From contig PGXU01000007.1 in the NCBI GenBank assembly GCA_002839335.1, positions 1 to 64,000 on the forward strand: a stretch of 64,000 nt of DNA, in the 5' to 3' direction. The position numbers were made by a program, and so were the translations under genes. Positions 34,401 to 43,788 of the stretch are shown here, one piece after another (positions within the stretch are counted from its first letter, which is position 1; every line of letters starts with the position of its first letter). Below the pieces are notes generated by a model. The model made no database searches. It worked only from the letters and a program-made list of their open reading frames with translations, and was not told where the DNA came from. The stretch is from Spirochaetae bacterium HGW-Spirochaetae-4 (GTDB lineage: Bacteria; Spirochaetota; Spirochaetia; Sphaerochaetales; Sphaerochaetaceae).

Positions 34401-35498
34401 ATGAAAAATCCTACGTTGCTGGTGGTTGTCGCCGCAATACTAGGTGTAATGTTGTTGCCTGTTCCCCAATCGGGAAAACTTGCATTGATATTCCTACTTC
34501 TGCTTATCGTTATCTATGTGAAACGTGGATACGTATATGTCGCACTGGCCTCACGCATGCTCAATGCAAAGGTTCCGAATGAGGCCAGGGCTTGGCGCCT
34601 CTACGAGCAGGGGTGGAAGGCGGGGTTGCCATCCCACTACACGGTCATGCTCGGCAATTTGTTCGTCCAACGCGGAGATGCCGCGACAGCCCTGCAGATA
34701 TTCGACTCGGTCATTGCCAAAGAACAGAACAAGCGGCAAAGTGATGGTGAGATCATAGCCAGTGCCAGAGTCTCCCGGTCCATGGCGCTGTGGGTGCTTG
34801 GTCAGGAGGACGAGGCGATAGCCTCGTTGTTGACGCTTAGGGAGGAGGGCCGGCTCGATAAGAACCTGGTGATAAATCTCGGAAGTTATCTTCTGGACAA
34901 GGGAAGATTGGAGGAAGCCGGGGCGCTGATCGAAGAAGCTGCCGCAGGATTACCCGAGAGCCCTGGAATGACCGATAACCGAGGTCTCCACCTGTTGCTC
35001 ACCGGAGCGTTGCTCGATGCCCAGTCGCTGTATGACAAACTACTTACCGAGGGAACACCTCGCTTCCCGGAAGCCTATGTGCATGCGGCACGTGTGAAAA
35101 TGGCTTTGGGAAAGAACTCGCAGGCGGTGCAATTGTTGAAATCCGCATTGGAACGCCCATTTTACCAGACCTCCACCGTATCGAAAGCCGATGTGGAAAC
35201 CCTCTTGCGTGACCTATCCAACCGTCCCGACAGCAACGAATCCGACGAGGATGCCATGGACGGATCGTTGGAGTCGGCGCTGTATGAAGAAGACCTTTTC
35301 GATGACGAATCACCCAACACCGAGTTGGATGACGATGACAATACCGAACCGAACATCGAGTTGGATCCGGAGGATTATGACGACGAGGAAGAAGATCCGG
35401 TCGTTGAAATCGAAACGGACGATGTCTCCGAATTGGAATCCGAACTCTTCGAAGACGAATATGAAGATGAGGAAGAAGAGGAAAGTCAAAAGAAGTAG
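34401..35498 (+). CDS. Membrane-anchored TPR-like protein with very acidic tail
   Basis: A 365-residue protein. Two hydrophobic segments at about 5-20 and 27-44 (LALIFLLLLIVIYV) anchor it. Residues about 60-275 form alpha-helical, TPR-like repeats (for example YTVMLGNLFVQRGDAATALQ, SRSMALWVLGQEDEAIASL, INLGSYLLDKGRLEEAGAL). From about 285 to the end it is dominated by Asp and Glu (NTELDDDDNTEPNIELDPED, EYEDEEEEES). The ATG has GGAGG 8 bases upstream. TPR domains bind proteins, and the acidic tail may bind cations or basic partners. It precedes the cardiolipin synthase gene by six bases, so it may act at the same membrane. The function is not known. Confidence 0.72.
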   Translation: MKNPTLLVVVAAILGVMLLPVPQSGKLALIFLLLLIVIYVKRGYVYVALASRMLNAKVPNEARAWRLYEQGWKAGLPSHYTVMLGNLFVQRGDAATALQIFDSVIAKEQNKRQSDGEIIASARVSRSMALWVLGQEDEAIASLLTLREEGRLDKNLVINLGSYLLDKGRLEEAGALIEEAAAGLPESPGMTDNRGLHLLLTGALLDAQSLYDKLLTEGTPRFPEAYVHAARVKMALGKNSQAVQLLKSALERPFYQTSTVSKADVETLLRDLSNRPDSNESDEDAMDGSLESALYEEDLFDDESPNTELDDDDNTEPNIELDPEDYDDEEEDPVVEIETDDVSELESELFEDEYEDEEEEESQKK

Positions 35499-35504
35499 CA
35501 TGCC

Positions 35505-37043
35505 ATGAAAAAGTTTCTCAAGCTCCTGACCGGGAGACTGTTTACTTTTCTCACATTGTTGGCCCTCCAGATTGCCGCTTTGGTATGGCTGACATTGAAC
35601 TTCATGAATGCGAGCGCGTATTATATCCCGATCGTCTATACCATGGCCTTTATCAGCGTATTCTTCATAGTGAGCCGTGACGATAATCCGGTGTTCAAGA
35701 TATCCTGGATCCTGGTTATCCTGGTGGCTCCGATTTTCGGGGTTCCCTTCTACATGATCTTCGGCAACAAACGGGTGGGACGTCAGGTCTACCGGCAGAT
35801 AGCGAAATATCAGGAGCACTACGAGAAGGAGATGCGCGCGGTCCTGCCGGAACCCGTACCTTCCGTACGTACCGAGTTGCTGGATTATTCGGCGAATCTG
35901 TGCAGACAGTCCGATTACATCAGGAATCTTACCGGTTCTCCTGCTTGGGACAATACAGCTGTCGAGTATTTTCCGCTGGGTGAGGATGCCTTCGCACGAA
36001 TTCTCCAGGAGGTTGGGAAGGCCACCCGATTTATCCTGTTCGAATACTTCATCGTAGAAGAGGGCGAAATGTGGACCGCCATGCTCGCTGCGCTTCGGGA
36101 AAAACTCGATGAGGGGGTTTCCGTCCGTATCATGTACGACGATTTGGGAAGCATCCAGACCTTGCCGGTAGGATACGAGAAGGCGTTGCAGAACATGGGT
36201 TTCAAGACGGGAGTGTTCAATCGGATCAAGCCGCACCTGAACGCGAAACTCAATTATCGGGACCACCGGAAGATTCTCATTATCGATGGCGATGTAGGCT
36301 TCACCGGCGGCATCAACTTTGCCGACGAGTATATCAATAGGAAAATCAGGTTCGGACATTGGAAGGATTCGACGGTCATGCTCAAAGGGGATGCGGTCTG
36401 GAACCTCACGCTCATGTTCTTCCAGCAATGGATGTTCACTACCGGCGAGGATGTCGACCTGACGGAATTCACTCCCCGCAGATCCTTCCCCTCGGACGGA
36501 TTCGTACAACCGTTTGGAGACAGTCCGTTGGATGGCGAGAATATATCGGAAAACGCCTATATCCAAATCATCAACCATGCCCGTCGTTATGTCTGGATAA
36601 CTACCCCGTATCTGATCATAGATACGCAGATGGCCACTGCCCTCATCATCGCAGCGCAAAGCGGCGTCGATGTCCGCATCGTCACACCAAATTTTCCGGA
36701 CAAGTGGTACGTGCACCCGGTGACCCGATCCAACTACCTGCAATTGCTACAGGCTGGCGTGAGGATTTTCGAATACACCCCTGGATTCATCCATGCAAAG
36801 ATGTTCGTTTCAGACGATGAGGTTTCGATTGTGGGTTCGACCAATATGGACTACCGCAGTTTCTACATGCACTTCGAATGTGGTGTCGCGTTCTTCCGCT
36901 CGTCTATCGCGACGCATGTCCGCAACGATATCGCCAAATCCCTGGATCTCTGTACCGAGATCAATCTGCTGGACGAGGAATCCATTTCCCTACCGGTCAG
37001 GCTTGGCCGGAATATTCTGAAGCTATTCAGTCCCTTGATGTAG
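35505..37043 (+). CDS. cls: Cardiolipin synthase (phospholipase D family)
   Basis: A 512-residue membrane enzyme. Two N-terminal helices (about 13-32 and 38-60) are followed by a linker and two phospholipase-D catalytic motifs: HRKILIIDG (first HKD) near residue 255 and HAKMFVSDDE (second HKD) near 434, each with the His-x-Lys-x4-Asp pattern. The Cls signature PIFGVPFYMIFGNKRVGRQ is present in the N-terminal part. It condenses two phosphatidylglycerols (or uses phosphatidylethanolamine) to make cardiolipin. It is transcribed with the TPR-like gene. Confidence 0.92.
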   Translation: MKKFLKLLTGRLFTFLTLLALQIAALVWLTLNFMNASAYYIPIVYTMAFISVFFIVSRDDNPVFKISWILVILVAPIFGVPFYMIFGNKRVGRQVYRQIAKYQEHYEKEMRAVLPEPVPSVRTELLDYSANLCRQSDYIRNLTGSPAWDNTAVEYFPLGEDAFARILQEVGKATRFILFEYFIVEEGEMWTAMLAALREKLDEGVSVRIMYDDLGSIQTLPVGYEKALQNMGFKTGVFNRIKPHLNAKLNYRDHRKILIIDGDVGFTGGINFADEYINRKIRFGHWKDSTVMLKGDAVWNLTLMFFQQWMFTTGEDVDLTEFTPRRSFPSDGFVQPFGDSPLDGENISENAYIQIINHARRYVWITTPYLIIDTQMATALIIAAQSGVDVRIVTPNFPDKWYVHPVTRSNYLQLLQAGVRIFEYTPGFIHAKMFVSDDEVSIVGSTNMDYRSFYMHFECGVAFFRSSIATHVRNDIAKSLDLCTEINLLDEESISLPVRLGRNILKLFSPLM

Positions 37044-37076
37044 GCCCAAGAAAAGTACCGGTTGGGGTGTTACAGC

Positions 37077-38375
37077 TCACTGGCCATCCATAACCCGCAA
37101 CATCCCCTGGGCACATCGGATTCCGCTAGCCCAGGCGGCGGTTATGCCACGGCTGGTACCCGCTCCATCACCAGCCAGGAAAACCGATCCGGTCACACGG
37201 AAATGGTCGTCGAGGTAGACCGGTTTGTTGGCGTAGAGCTTTATCTCAGGATAATACATGATAGTCGAGGGGTGCAGTACACCGGGCACTATGGTGTCCA
37301 GGTTCTTCATCGCTTTCCAGATTACGCGTAGGATCTTCGCCGGCATCGCAAGCGATATGTCACCAGGACAACAATCCTTCAGACTTGGTGGGAAATCGTA
37401 GAGGTCGGTGTTGAAGCTGTCGGCCTTGCTGCGGGAACCGAGGCGGAAATCACCAACCCGTTGCATGAGTGGTCGGCCGCCACCCATAAGCGCCGCCTGC
37501 ATACCCAGGTTCTCGGCATATGCTTGTCCACTGGCCAAGGGAGCGGTGAACTTCACGGTCTTGAGGATAGCGAAATTCACCAGACCATTCGCCTCATGCG
37601 TATCGGCCGAATAGGCGTGCCCATTCACCGAAAACCATGTATCGCCACGGGCTGTGGTATATTTTTCCTTGACCACATGCGCATCCCCACTGTTCGTGCA
37701 GAAGGTCCTGACTTTCTCGGGAAAGTAGAACTTCGGATCATAGTAATCCTTGACGATAGGGTAGTGTTCCAATCTGGTCTCGACCCTGATCCCGATATCG
37801 ACGATATTGTCGAGAAACGGTACCCCGAGACTCTGCAACATCATCTGCAGGAAGTGGAATCCTTTGCGCCCCGGAGCCAGGAGCAAAGTCTTGTACCCGA
37901 TGTCCCGCTTGTCGGTTTGGATATACTTCAACGTATCGTCGACCGAGAGCATGGTTTCTCCCAATGCCAAGTCGACGCCCAGGGCATTCAATTCGGCAAG
38001 GAGACGCTTGATGAGAAGGAGTCCCCCGTCGGTACCCAGGTGGGATTGCCGTATTTCCAGGAGCCTGCATCCGAGCCTTTGTGCCCGTTGTTGGTAGATA
38101 CCGATATTGCTCTTGTGCAGGATGTCCGGCTTGAGGAAGCGGGTGACCTCCTCCATGTACCTGTTGGCTTGTTCCTTCGTCCAGTATTCTTCGGGAAATC
38201 CAATGGGATAGGTGAAGTTCATCTTGCAATCGTTTCGCATTCCACCAGTCGAGAACCGTTCCTGGTCGAGCATCAATATCGAAACATCGGGTTGTTTTGC
38301 GGCTATTTCGAATGCCGCGCCCATACCAGCAGGTCCAGAACCAACAATCACCACATCGTAGAAATCCACTGCCAA
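37077..38375 (-). CDS. FAD-dependent oxidoreductase of uncharacterised COG2509-like family
   Basis: A 432-residue flavoprotein. The N-terminal FAD loop is VVIVGSGPAGMGAAFEIA (residues 8-25), followed by a second GG-type motif and a typical DILHKSNIGIY region. The closing FAD motif is VFLAGDGAGTSRGITAAWASG near the C-terminus. Conserved cysteines occur in RNDCKMNF and KDCCPGD. The overall plan resembles the uncharacterised FAD-dependent dehydrogenases (COG2509), related to flavin-containing protein families that act on unknown substrates. It is monocistronic and divergent from the D-aminoacylase gene. Confidence 0.78.
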   Translation of the reverse strand: MAVDFYDVVIVGSGPAGMGAAFEIAAKQPDVSILMLDQERFSTGGMRNDCKMNFTYPIGFPEEYWTKEQANRYMEEVTRFLKPDILHKSNIGIYQQRAQRLGCRLLEIRQSHLGTDGGLLLIKRLLAELNALGVDLALGETMLSVDDTLKYIQTDKRDIGYKTLLLAPGRKGFHFLQMMLQSLGVPFLDNIVDIGIRVETRLEHYPIVKDYYDPKFYFPEKVRTFCTNSGDAHVVKEKYTTARGDTWFSVNGHAYSADTHEANGLVNFAILKTVKFTAPLASGQAYAENLGMQAALMGGGRPLMQRVGDFRLGSRSKADSFNTDLYDFPPSLKDCCPGDISLAMPAKILRVIWKAMKNLDTIVPGVLHPSTIMYYPEIKLYANKPVYLDDHFRVTGSVFLAGDGAGTSRGITAAWASGIRCAQGMLRVMDGQ

Positions 38376-38417
38376 TCTCCTTCAGGACGTTTTCCGCTTG
38401 CCAGTATACACAATCGT

Positions 38418-38437
38418 GCGATGTTGGAGAACATCGC
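38418..38437. promoter_or_regulatory. Inverted repeat between divergent genes
   Basis: GCGATGTT (38418-38425) and AACATCGC (38430-38437) form a perfect 8-bp inverted repeat around GGAG. It is in the 104-base space between the divergent FAD-protein and D-aminoacylase genes, a natural place for an operator shared by both. Confidence 0.4.
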
Positions 38438-38479
38438 GCGATACTTCTCCATTCGATTTGAAAAGAGTAGGATGGGGAC

Positions 38480-40063
38480 ATGCGAGTTTCTATCACTATC
38501 GACAATGTCACGATAATCGACGGCACGGGTAATGGATGCTTCGAGGGGATGGTTGCCATCCAAGACGATAGCATCGTCTATGTCGGACCACAAACAGCAG
38601 GATTCACCGCTCTGCGCAGTATCGATGGGAAAGGAAAGATCCTTACCCCCGGATTCATCGATATGCATGGGCATAGCGATCTGCAGTTGCTGCGCGATCC
38701 CTATATGGCCCCGAAGATTTCCCAAGGAATTGTTACCGAAGTTATCGGCAATTGTGGCATGGGTGCATATCCGGTGGACGAGACTAGTGGCAAACGGCGG
38801 CTGTTGGGCGAAATGGCTTCCGATATCCTGGGTGATTACGCCGATACCTGGCCATGGAAGGACTTCGAAACCTTCACTGCTACCCTGGAACGCCATGGTA
38901 GCGGAACCAATGTAGTCGGTCTGCAGGCGCACACACCTTTGAGGATAGCGGCCATGCAGGGGAACCCGAACCGCATCGCGACGGCCCAAGAGATTGTTGG
39001 GATGGAACGGCTGCTCAGATTGTCCTATGAACAAGGTGCGGCCGGTTTTTCCAGTGGATTGTATTATGCTCCCTGTCTATTCGCATCTCGTGAAGAGTTG
39101 CTTGCACTGCTGCATCTTACGGCGGAATACGACCGGCTGTTCGCCGTGCACCACCGCTGCGAAGGCGACGGAGTCGTCGAGTCGTTGCGCGAAGTGCTCG
39201 AATTGGCTCGCCAAACCGGGGTGAGGATAGAAGTCTCCCACTTGAAGGCGATTGGGCGACGGAACCAACAGTATGTGCCGCAGATGTTGGCACTGATAGA
39301 CGACTACGTCGCAAAAGGTGTGCGGGTGACCTTCGACCAATATCCCTACACCTACGGCTCAACCTCGTTGTACAGCCTGTTGCCGCCCGAATACCTGCGA
39401 TTGGATCGCGGGGAATTGCTTCCGAAGCTTGCGGCACCGGAAGAACGTGAACGCATGCGCTGCTTGATGCTTGCTCCCGATGGCTGGGACAGTATCGCAT
39501 CCCTCTGCGGATGGGAAGATATTTCGGTGATGCACGTCGATGGACAGCCCGAGCTGAAAGGCAGGTCCTTCGCCTCCCTGGCCCAGGAAAGGGGCACAGA
39601 TCCGTTCGATGTGTTCTTCGATATGTTGGCACGTGGTCCTGCGATTGCGGTCATGAGCGATGTCACACAATCCGACGCAATGCTTGAACGCATACTGGCG
39701 CATCCCCTCGGATACTTCGGAACCGATTCCCTCTATAGCGGAACTGTGAACCACCCTCGTTCCACACAGGCGACGCGGCACCTGTTCTCCACATACTTCA
39801 AGGAAAAGCACCTGATGCCCTTGGAACAGCTGGTAAGACGCATGACAAGCGCACCGGCGCAGTGCCTGCGGCTGGATGACAGGGGGGTGGTACGTTGCGG
39901 GTACAAGGCGGATATCGTGCTGCTCGACCTGGAGGCGCTCACCGACGAGGAGGGGGACGACCGCGGAATTTCGCTGGTCATGTCGAATGGGGAAGTGGTG
40001 TGGGAACAGGGGCGTATGACCGGTGTGGTCGCGGGCAAGGTGCTCAGGAGCCGAAACGGTTGA
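38480..40063 (+). CDS. N-acyl-D-amino-acid deacylase (D-aminoacylase) family amidohydrolase
   Basis: A 527-residue amidohydrolase-superfamily enzyme. The first metal-binding motif is [14 protein letters not shown] near residue 58, and [13 protein letters not shown] near 88 carries the cysteine ligand characteristic of D-aminoacylases. VEVSHLKA-like [19 protein letters not shown] and the late [10 protein letters not shown] give further His/Asp ligands. It hydrolyses N-acyl-D-amino acids to D-amino acid and carboxylate, or is a related dihydroorotase-like hydrolase. It is convergent with a polar amino-acid ABC transporter and overlaps its ATPase gene by 20 bases. Confidence 0.83.
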   Translation: MRVSITIDNVTIIDGTGNGCFEGMVAIQDDSIVYVGPQTAGFTALRSIDGKGKILTPGFIDMHGHSDLQLLRDPYMAPKISQGIVTEVIGNCGMGAYPVDETSGKRRLLGEMASDILGDYADTWPWKDFETFTATLERHGSGTNVVGLQAHTPLRIAAMQGNPNRIATAQEIVGMERLLRLSYEQGAAGFSSGLYYAPCLFASREELLALLHLTAEYDRLFAVHHRCEGDGVVESLREVLELARQTGVRIEVSHLKAIGRRNQQYVPQMLALIDDYVAKGVRVTFDQYPYTYGSTSLYSLLPPEYLRLDRGELLPKLAAPEERERMRCLMLAPDGWDSIASLCGWEDISVMHVDGQPELKGRSFASLAQERGTDPFDVFFDMLARGPAIAVMSDVTQSDAMLERILAHPLGYFGTDSLYSGTVNHPRSTQATRHLFSTYFKEKHLMPLEQLVRRMTSAPAQCLRLDDRGVVRCGYKADIVLLDLEALTDEEGDDRGISLVMSNGEVVWEQGRMTGVVAGKVLRSRNG

Positions 40064-40805
40064 GGAACCTCTTGGTACGTTCGTTTTGTGTCTTGGCGAA
40101 CACATCCTCCGGTGATCCCTGCTCCACTATGAGCCCGTCGTCCATGAAGATGACACGATTGGAAATATCGCGTGCGAATGCCATTTCGTGGGTAACGACC
40201 ATCATGGTCATATGCTCGCTTGCCAATTCCTTTATGACAGCAAGGATCTCGCCGGTGAGTTCGGGATCCAACGCACTTGTCGGCTCGTCGAAACACAATA
40301 CCTGCGGTTTCAAGGCCAATGCCCTGGCTATGGAGACCCGTTGTTGCTGTCCTCCGGACAGCTGGTACGGATAGGCTGTGGCCTTGTCTGCCAATCCCAT
40401 TTTCACCAACAGCTCGTTGGCGACTTGCCGGGCTTCATCCTTGGGTGTCTTCAAGACATGGATTTGTGCTTCGGTGAGGTTGCGTATGACCGAAAAATGG
40501 GGGAACAGGTTGAAATTCTGGAACACGAGGCCGACCCGGAGACGGATGCGTGAAATCGTGTGCTTGTCCGCATAGACTGCATTTCCCTGATCTGTCGTGG
40601 TGACAAGGGTATCACCTCCGATGGTGATGGTACCGCTGTCCACTGTTTCCAGATTGGTGATGCAACGCAGCAAGGTGGATTTTCCCGATCCCGAAGGACC
40701 GATAATGGAGAGGACCTCACCCTTTTCCAAAGAGAAGGAGATGTCCTTGAGCACTTCCAAGGTAGAGAAGGATTTTTTCACCTGTTCGACTGTGATGACT
40801 GCCAT
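40044..40805 (-). CDS. glnQ: Polar amino-acid ABC transporter ATP-binding protein
   Basis: A 253-residue ABC ATPase of the polar amino-acid uptake family. Walker A is GPSGSGKST (about residue 36), the signature [15 protein letters not shown] (about 146) and Walker [13 protein letters not shown] (about 167); the H-loop is VVTHEMAFA. It energises import with the permease and binding protein upstream in the same minus-strand operon. The glnQ label is by family; the substrate could be glutamine, glutamate, arginine or a D-amino acid. Confidence 0.92.
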   Translation of the reverse strand: MAVITVEQVKKSFSTLEVLKDISFSLEKGEVLSIIGPSGSGKSTLLRCITNLETVDSGTITIGGDTLVTTTDQGNAVYADKHTISRIRLRVGLVFQNFNLFPHFSVIRNLTEAQIHVLKTPKDEARQVANELLVKMGLADKATAYPYQLSGGQQQRVSIARALALKPQVLCFDEPTSALDPELTGEILAVIKELASEHMTMMVVTHEMAFARDISNRVIFMDDGLIVEQGSPEDVFAKTQNERTKRFLNRFGS

Positions 40806-40817
40806 ATTGGTTCCTTC

Positions 40818-41453
40818 CTACCGGTAATAGTCGAGCTTCCGTTCGATACGGTCGAAACTTTTCGAGACGATAGCGTTCATGACAAAATAGAATACGCCGG
40901 CGATGAATATGGGCATGGTGGAGAATTCCCTGGCTGCCGCATTCTGGGCGACCCGGAACAGCTCCGCGACCCCGATCGTTTGTGCGAGAGCAGTATCCTT
41001 GACCAAGGTGATCACTTCGTTCCCCATTGCCGGCATGATCCGTTTCACCACTTGTGGCATGACGATATGGGAGAAGGTATGGACCTTCGAGAAGCCCAGG
41101 ACGGAGGATGCCTCCAATTGTCCCTGGGGGATACTCTGGATACCGCCACGATAGATTTCCGCAAAGTATGCCGCGTAGTTGATGACGTATGCGATGATGA
41201 CCGCGGTGAAACGATCGGCCGATGAGCCGAAAATGTAGTAGGGGGCGAAATACACGAAGATCAATTGGAGGATCAATGGGGTCCCCCGCATGATCATGAT
41301 GTAGCCGTTGACCAGGGAGCTGATGATGCGATGCCTGCTCATGCGTCCCTTGGCGACCAACAGGCCGAGTGGGAGCGCGAACAGGAGGGTGAGGAAGAAG
41401 ATACGCAACGAGGTGAATGTTCCCTCGAGCATCAGCATCAACAGTTTTCCCAT
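40818..41453 (-). CDS. Polar amino-acid ABC transporter permease
   Basis: A 211-residue inner-membrane permease with five predicted helices, of HisM/GlnP type. The cytoplasmic EAA-type loop that docks on the ATPase reads EASSVLGFSKVHTFSHIVMP. LVNGYIMIMRGTPLILQLIF and GNEVITLVKDTALAQTIGV are typical of this family. Only one permease gene is present, so the transporter would work as a homodimer, as is common for glutamine-type systems. It is 12 bases upstream of the ATPase gene. Confidence 0.9.
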   Translation of the reverse strand: MGKLLMLMLEGTFTSLRIFFLTLLFALPLGLLVAKGRMSRHRIISSLVNGYIMIMRGTPLILQLIFVYFAPYYIFGSSADRFTAVIIAYVINYAAYFAEIYRGGIQSIPQGQLEASSVLGFSKVHTFSHIVMPQVVKRIMPAMGNEVITLVKDTALAQTIGVAELFRVAQNAAAREFSTMPIFIAGVFYFVMNAIVSKSFDRIERKLDYYR

Positions 41454-41465
41454 GGTTCGGAAGCC

Positions 41466-42275
41466 TTATTTGCCTACGACAGTTATGTCGCCGCCGAACC
41501 AGTCGGTGGAGATCTTGGCCATGGCACCGTCGGCAGCCATTTCGTCCATGTGGCGCTGCACTTCATTGCGCAAGGCGTTGTCGTTCTTGCGGAAACCGAC
41601 ACCGTATTCCTCGGAAGAGAGGTGTTCGTCGAGAATCTTGAAGTTCTTGCCGCTGCGCTTGATATTGTCGTTGGCTACGAACAGGTCGAGCACGACCGCA
41701 TCGACTCCACCGATCTCAAGGTCCATGAGGGCGGTCAAGTTGTCCTTGACTTCAACAATCTGATCCAGGGAAGCGGCGAACGCTTCGTTACCGTATACGG
41801 CATCGGAAGCACTTGAACCGGCCTGGATGCCGACCTTCTTGCCAGCGAGGTCGGCGAGGGTCTTGACTGGACTGCCGGCCTTGACTACCGCGACCTGAGC
41901 GTTGTCGACATACGGATCTGTGAAGTTGATCACCTGCTTGCGCTCTTCGGTAATGGTGAAACCATTCCAGATACAATCGATATTACCGGTATTGAGTTCC
42001 TGCTCCTTGGCATTCCAATCGATCGGCTGGAGCTTGAGCTCCACACCCATGCGGCTGGTTACTTCCTTTGCCAGATCTATATCGAATCCGACAATCTCAT
42101 TGTTTTCGTTGCGATATCCCATGGGAGGAAACGAATCGTCGAGACCGAGTACAAATACCCCTTTGTCCAGGACCTTTTGCAATGACTGGTCGCCACCAAG
42201 TTCCTTGGCCCCTGCGGCGCCGAGCATCGAGACTGCGATACATGCGAGTGTGACAATCAACAGAATCTTTTTCAT
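41466..42275 (-). CDS. Polar amino-acid ABC transporter periplasmic binding protein
   Basis: A 269-residue binding protein. Residues 1-22 are a signal peptide (ILLIVTLACIAVSMLGAAGA) with no lipobox cysteine, so it should be free in the periplasm. FVLGLDDSFPPMGYRNENNE, IVGFDIDLAKEV and INFTDPYVDNAQVAVVK are the ligand-site segments of the SBP_bac_3 family. The Asp-rich first pocket (LDDSFPPMGY) is frequent in glutamine/glutamate/arginine binders. It is the first gene of the three-gene uptake operon. Confidence 0.9.
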   Translation of the reverse strand: MKKILLIVTLACIAVSMLGAAGAKELGGDQSLQKVLDKGVFVLGLDDSFPPMGYRNENNEIVGFDIDLAKEVTSRMGVELKLQPIDWNAKEQELNTGNIDCIWNGFTITEERKQVINFTDPYVDNAQVAVVKAGSPVKTLADLAGKKVGIQAGSSASDAVYGNEAFAASLDQIVEVKDNLTALMDLEIGGVDAVVLDLFVANDNIKRSGKNFKILDEHLSSEEYGVGFRKNDNALRNEVQRHMDEMAADGAMAKISTDWFGGDITVVGK

Positions 42276-42367
42276 CGTGATACCTCTTTCTGTGTATTGG
42301 GAATGGTTGCCCCGGTTCCCAGTGTGTTGGCATGATAGGATGTTTTGGTGGTTTTGGAAAGTCTTGC

Positions 42368-42394
42368 TTGCATGAAAATTGCATGATTATGCAC
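42368..42394. repeat. Helically spaced TTGCATGA repeats
   Basis: TTGCATGA at 42368 and again at 42379 (11-base spacing) is followed by a third partial ATGCAC at 42389. They lie in the 195-base space between the divergent amino-acid transporter and oadB genes. One-turn spacing of direct repeats often marks cooperative regulator binding; the regulated gene is unclear. Confidence 0.4.
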
Positions 42395-42470
42395 TAATTC
42401 CCCATAATCTATAACATTGACCGCACATAGCTCCCAATGATATATTCAGGATGCACTCCAAGGAGGAATC

Positions 42471-43610
42471 ATGGAATTCTTGTTGCAAGGCCTGTCTGCC
42501 ACCACCTGGCAGCAATTGGTCATGTATGTGATCGGTTCCACATTGATATATCTCGCCATATCCAAGAAACTCGAACCGGCATTGCTGCTTCCGATGGGTT
42601 TCGGAGCGATACTGGTCAATATCCCCTTTTCCGGCGCACTCAATGGAACCATGCCCGGCATCGGTGAAGTCGCAGGTATCCTGGAGTGGATGTTCGAGGT
42701 TGGCATCGAGGCTTCGGAGGCCATGCCGCTGCTGTTGTTTATCGGAATAGGCGCGATGATCGACTTCGGTCCACTATTGAGCAATCCGAAACTGGTCCTC
42801 TTCGGGGCAGCCGCGCAATTCGGTATCTTCGCGACAATCAGCATTGCCGCCCTCATGGGATTCCCGCTCAAGGATGCGGCATCGATCGGGATTATCGGAG
42901 CAGCCGACGGGCCTACCTCAATCCTTGTATCGCAGGTCCTGAACAGCGATTATGTCGGGGCTATCGCTGTGGCGGCATACTCCTATATGGCGTTGGTGCC
43001 GATTATCCAACCGTTCGCCATACGGCTGGTGACAACCAAAAAGGAACGGGCGATCCGCATGCCCTACAATCCCAAGAACGTCTCACGCATGTCGCGTCTG
43101 CTTTTCCCCATCGTCGTGACGATGTTCGCCGGATATGTCGCCCCGGCGTCGGTGAGTCTGGTCGGGCTGTTGATGTTCGGAAACCTTATCCGTGAGTCGG
43201 GTGTGTTGGGCAGCTTGTCCGAAACCGCTCAGAATGTTCTGGCGAACCTGATAACCCTGCTGCTCGGCATCACCATCTCCGTATCCATGCAAGCCGACAA
43301 GTTTGTCCGGTATGAGACCATGTTGATCATGTTGCTTGGACTGATAGCTTTCGTGTTCGATACGATCGCCGGTGTGCTGTTCGCAAAACTGCTCAACCTG
43401 TTCACCAAGAACAAGGTGAACCCCATGGTCGGTGCTGCCGGCATTTCCGCGTTTCCCATGTCCGCACGGGTTGTCCAACGAATGGGGCAGGCAGCCGATG
43501 CCCAGAACCATCTGCTCATGCATGCGGTAGGGGCGAATGTCGCCGGGCAGATAGCATCGGTTATCGCCGGTGGTGTCATACTTGGGCTTGTCCCGGGTAT
43601 GTTGGTCTAA
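42471..43610 (+). CDS. Sodium-ion-translocating decarboxylase, beta subunit
   Basis: A 379-residue integral membrane protein of the OadB/GcdB/MmdB family, which couples decarboxylation of a carboxybiotin carrier to sodium export. Characteristic segments: LLLPMGFGAILVNIPFSG, PLLLFIGIGAMIDFGPLLSNP, GAADGPTSILVS (Asp of the sodium path) and the late AAGISAFPMSARVVQRMGQ and NHLLMHAVGANVAGQIAS. AAGGAGGAATC precedes the ATG. The gamma subunit follows, but no alpha carboxyltransferase or biotin carrier is nearby. The substrate (oxaloacetate, methylmalonyl-CoA or glutaconyl-CoA) is therefore unknown. Confidence 0.92.
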   Translation: MEFLLQGLSATTWQQLVMYVIGSTLIYLAISKKLEPALLLPMGFGAILVNIPFSGALNGTMPGIGEVAGILEWMFEVGIEASEAMPLLLFIGIGAMIDFGPLLSNPKLVLFGAAAQFGIFATISIAALMGFPLKDAASIGIIGAADGPTSILVSQVLNSDYVGAIAVAAYSYMALVPIIQPFAIRLVTTKKERAIRMPYNPKNVSRMSRLLFPIVVTMFAGYVAPASVSLVGLLMFGNLIRESGVLGSLSETAQNVLANLITLLLGITISVSMQADKFVRYETMLIMLLGLIAFVFDTIAGVLFAKLLNLFTKNKVNPMVGAAGISAFPMSARVVQRMGQAADAQNHLLMHAVGANVAGQIASVIAGGVILGLVPGMLV

Positions 43611-43624
43611 GGGAGGAGTTTGGT

Positions 43625-43750
43625 ATGAATGAAGTGTTCAGGCAGTCTTTGACGCTCATGTGGCAGGGTATGTTGGCCATATTCGTGGTGATCCTCTCGA
43701 TATACCTGGTGTTGATGCTTTTCCCCAAAATATTCAAGAAAGGGAAATAG
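43625..43750 (+). CDS. Sodium-ion-translocating decarboxylase, gamma-type small subunit
   Basis: A 41-residue open frame with one membrane helix (residues about 16-34, MLAIFVVILSIYLVLMLF) preceded by SLTLMWQG, and ending in a basic tail, KIFKKGK. This is the size and order of the minimal OadG-type gamma subunit, which holds the complex together and often binds Zn. It follows the beta subunit by 14 bases, with GGGAGGAG at 7 bases before its ATG, so it is expressed together with it. Being short, it is easily missed in annotation. Confidence 0.8.
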   Translation: MNEVFRQSLTLMWQGMLAIFVVILSIYLVLMLFPKIFKKGK

Positions 43751-43788
43751 CATGGTAGAATACCGTAGCCTATGGCATGGAGGCTTGC

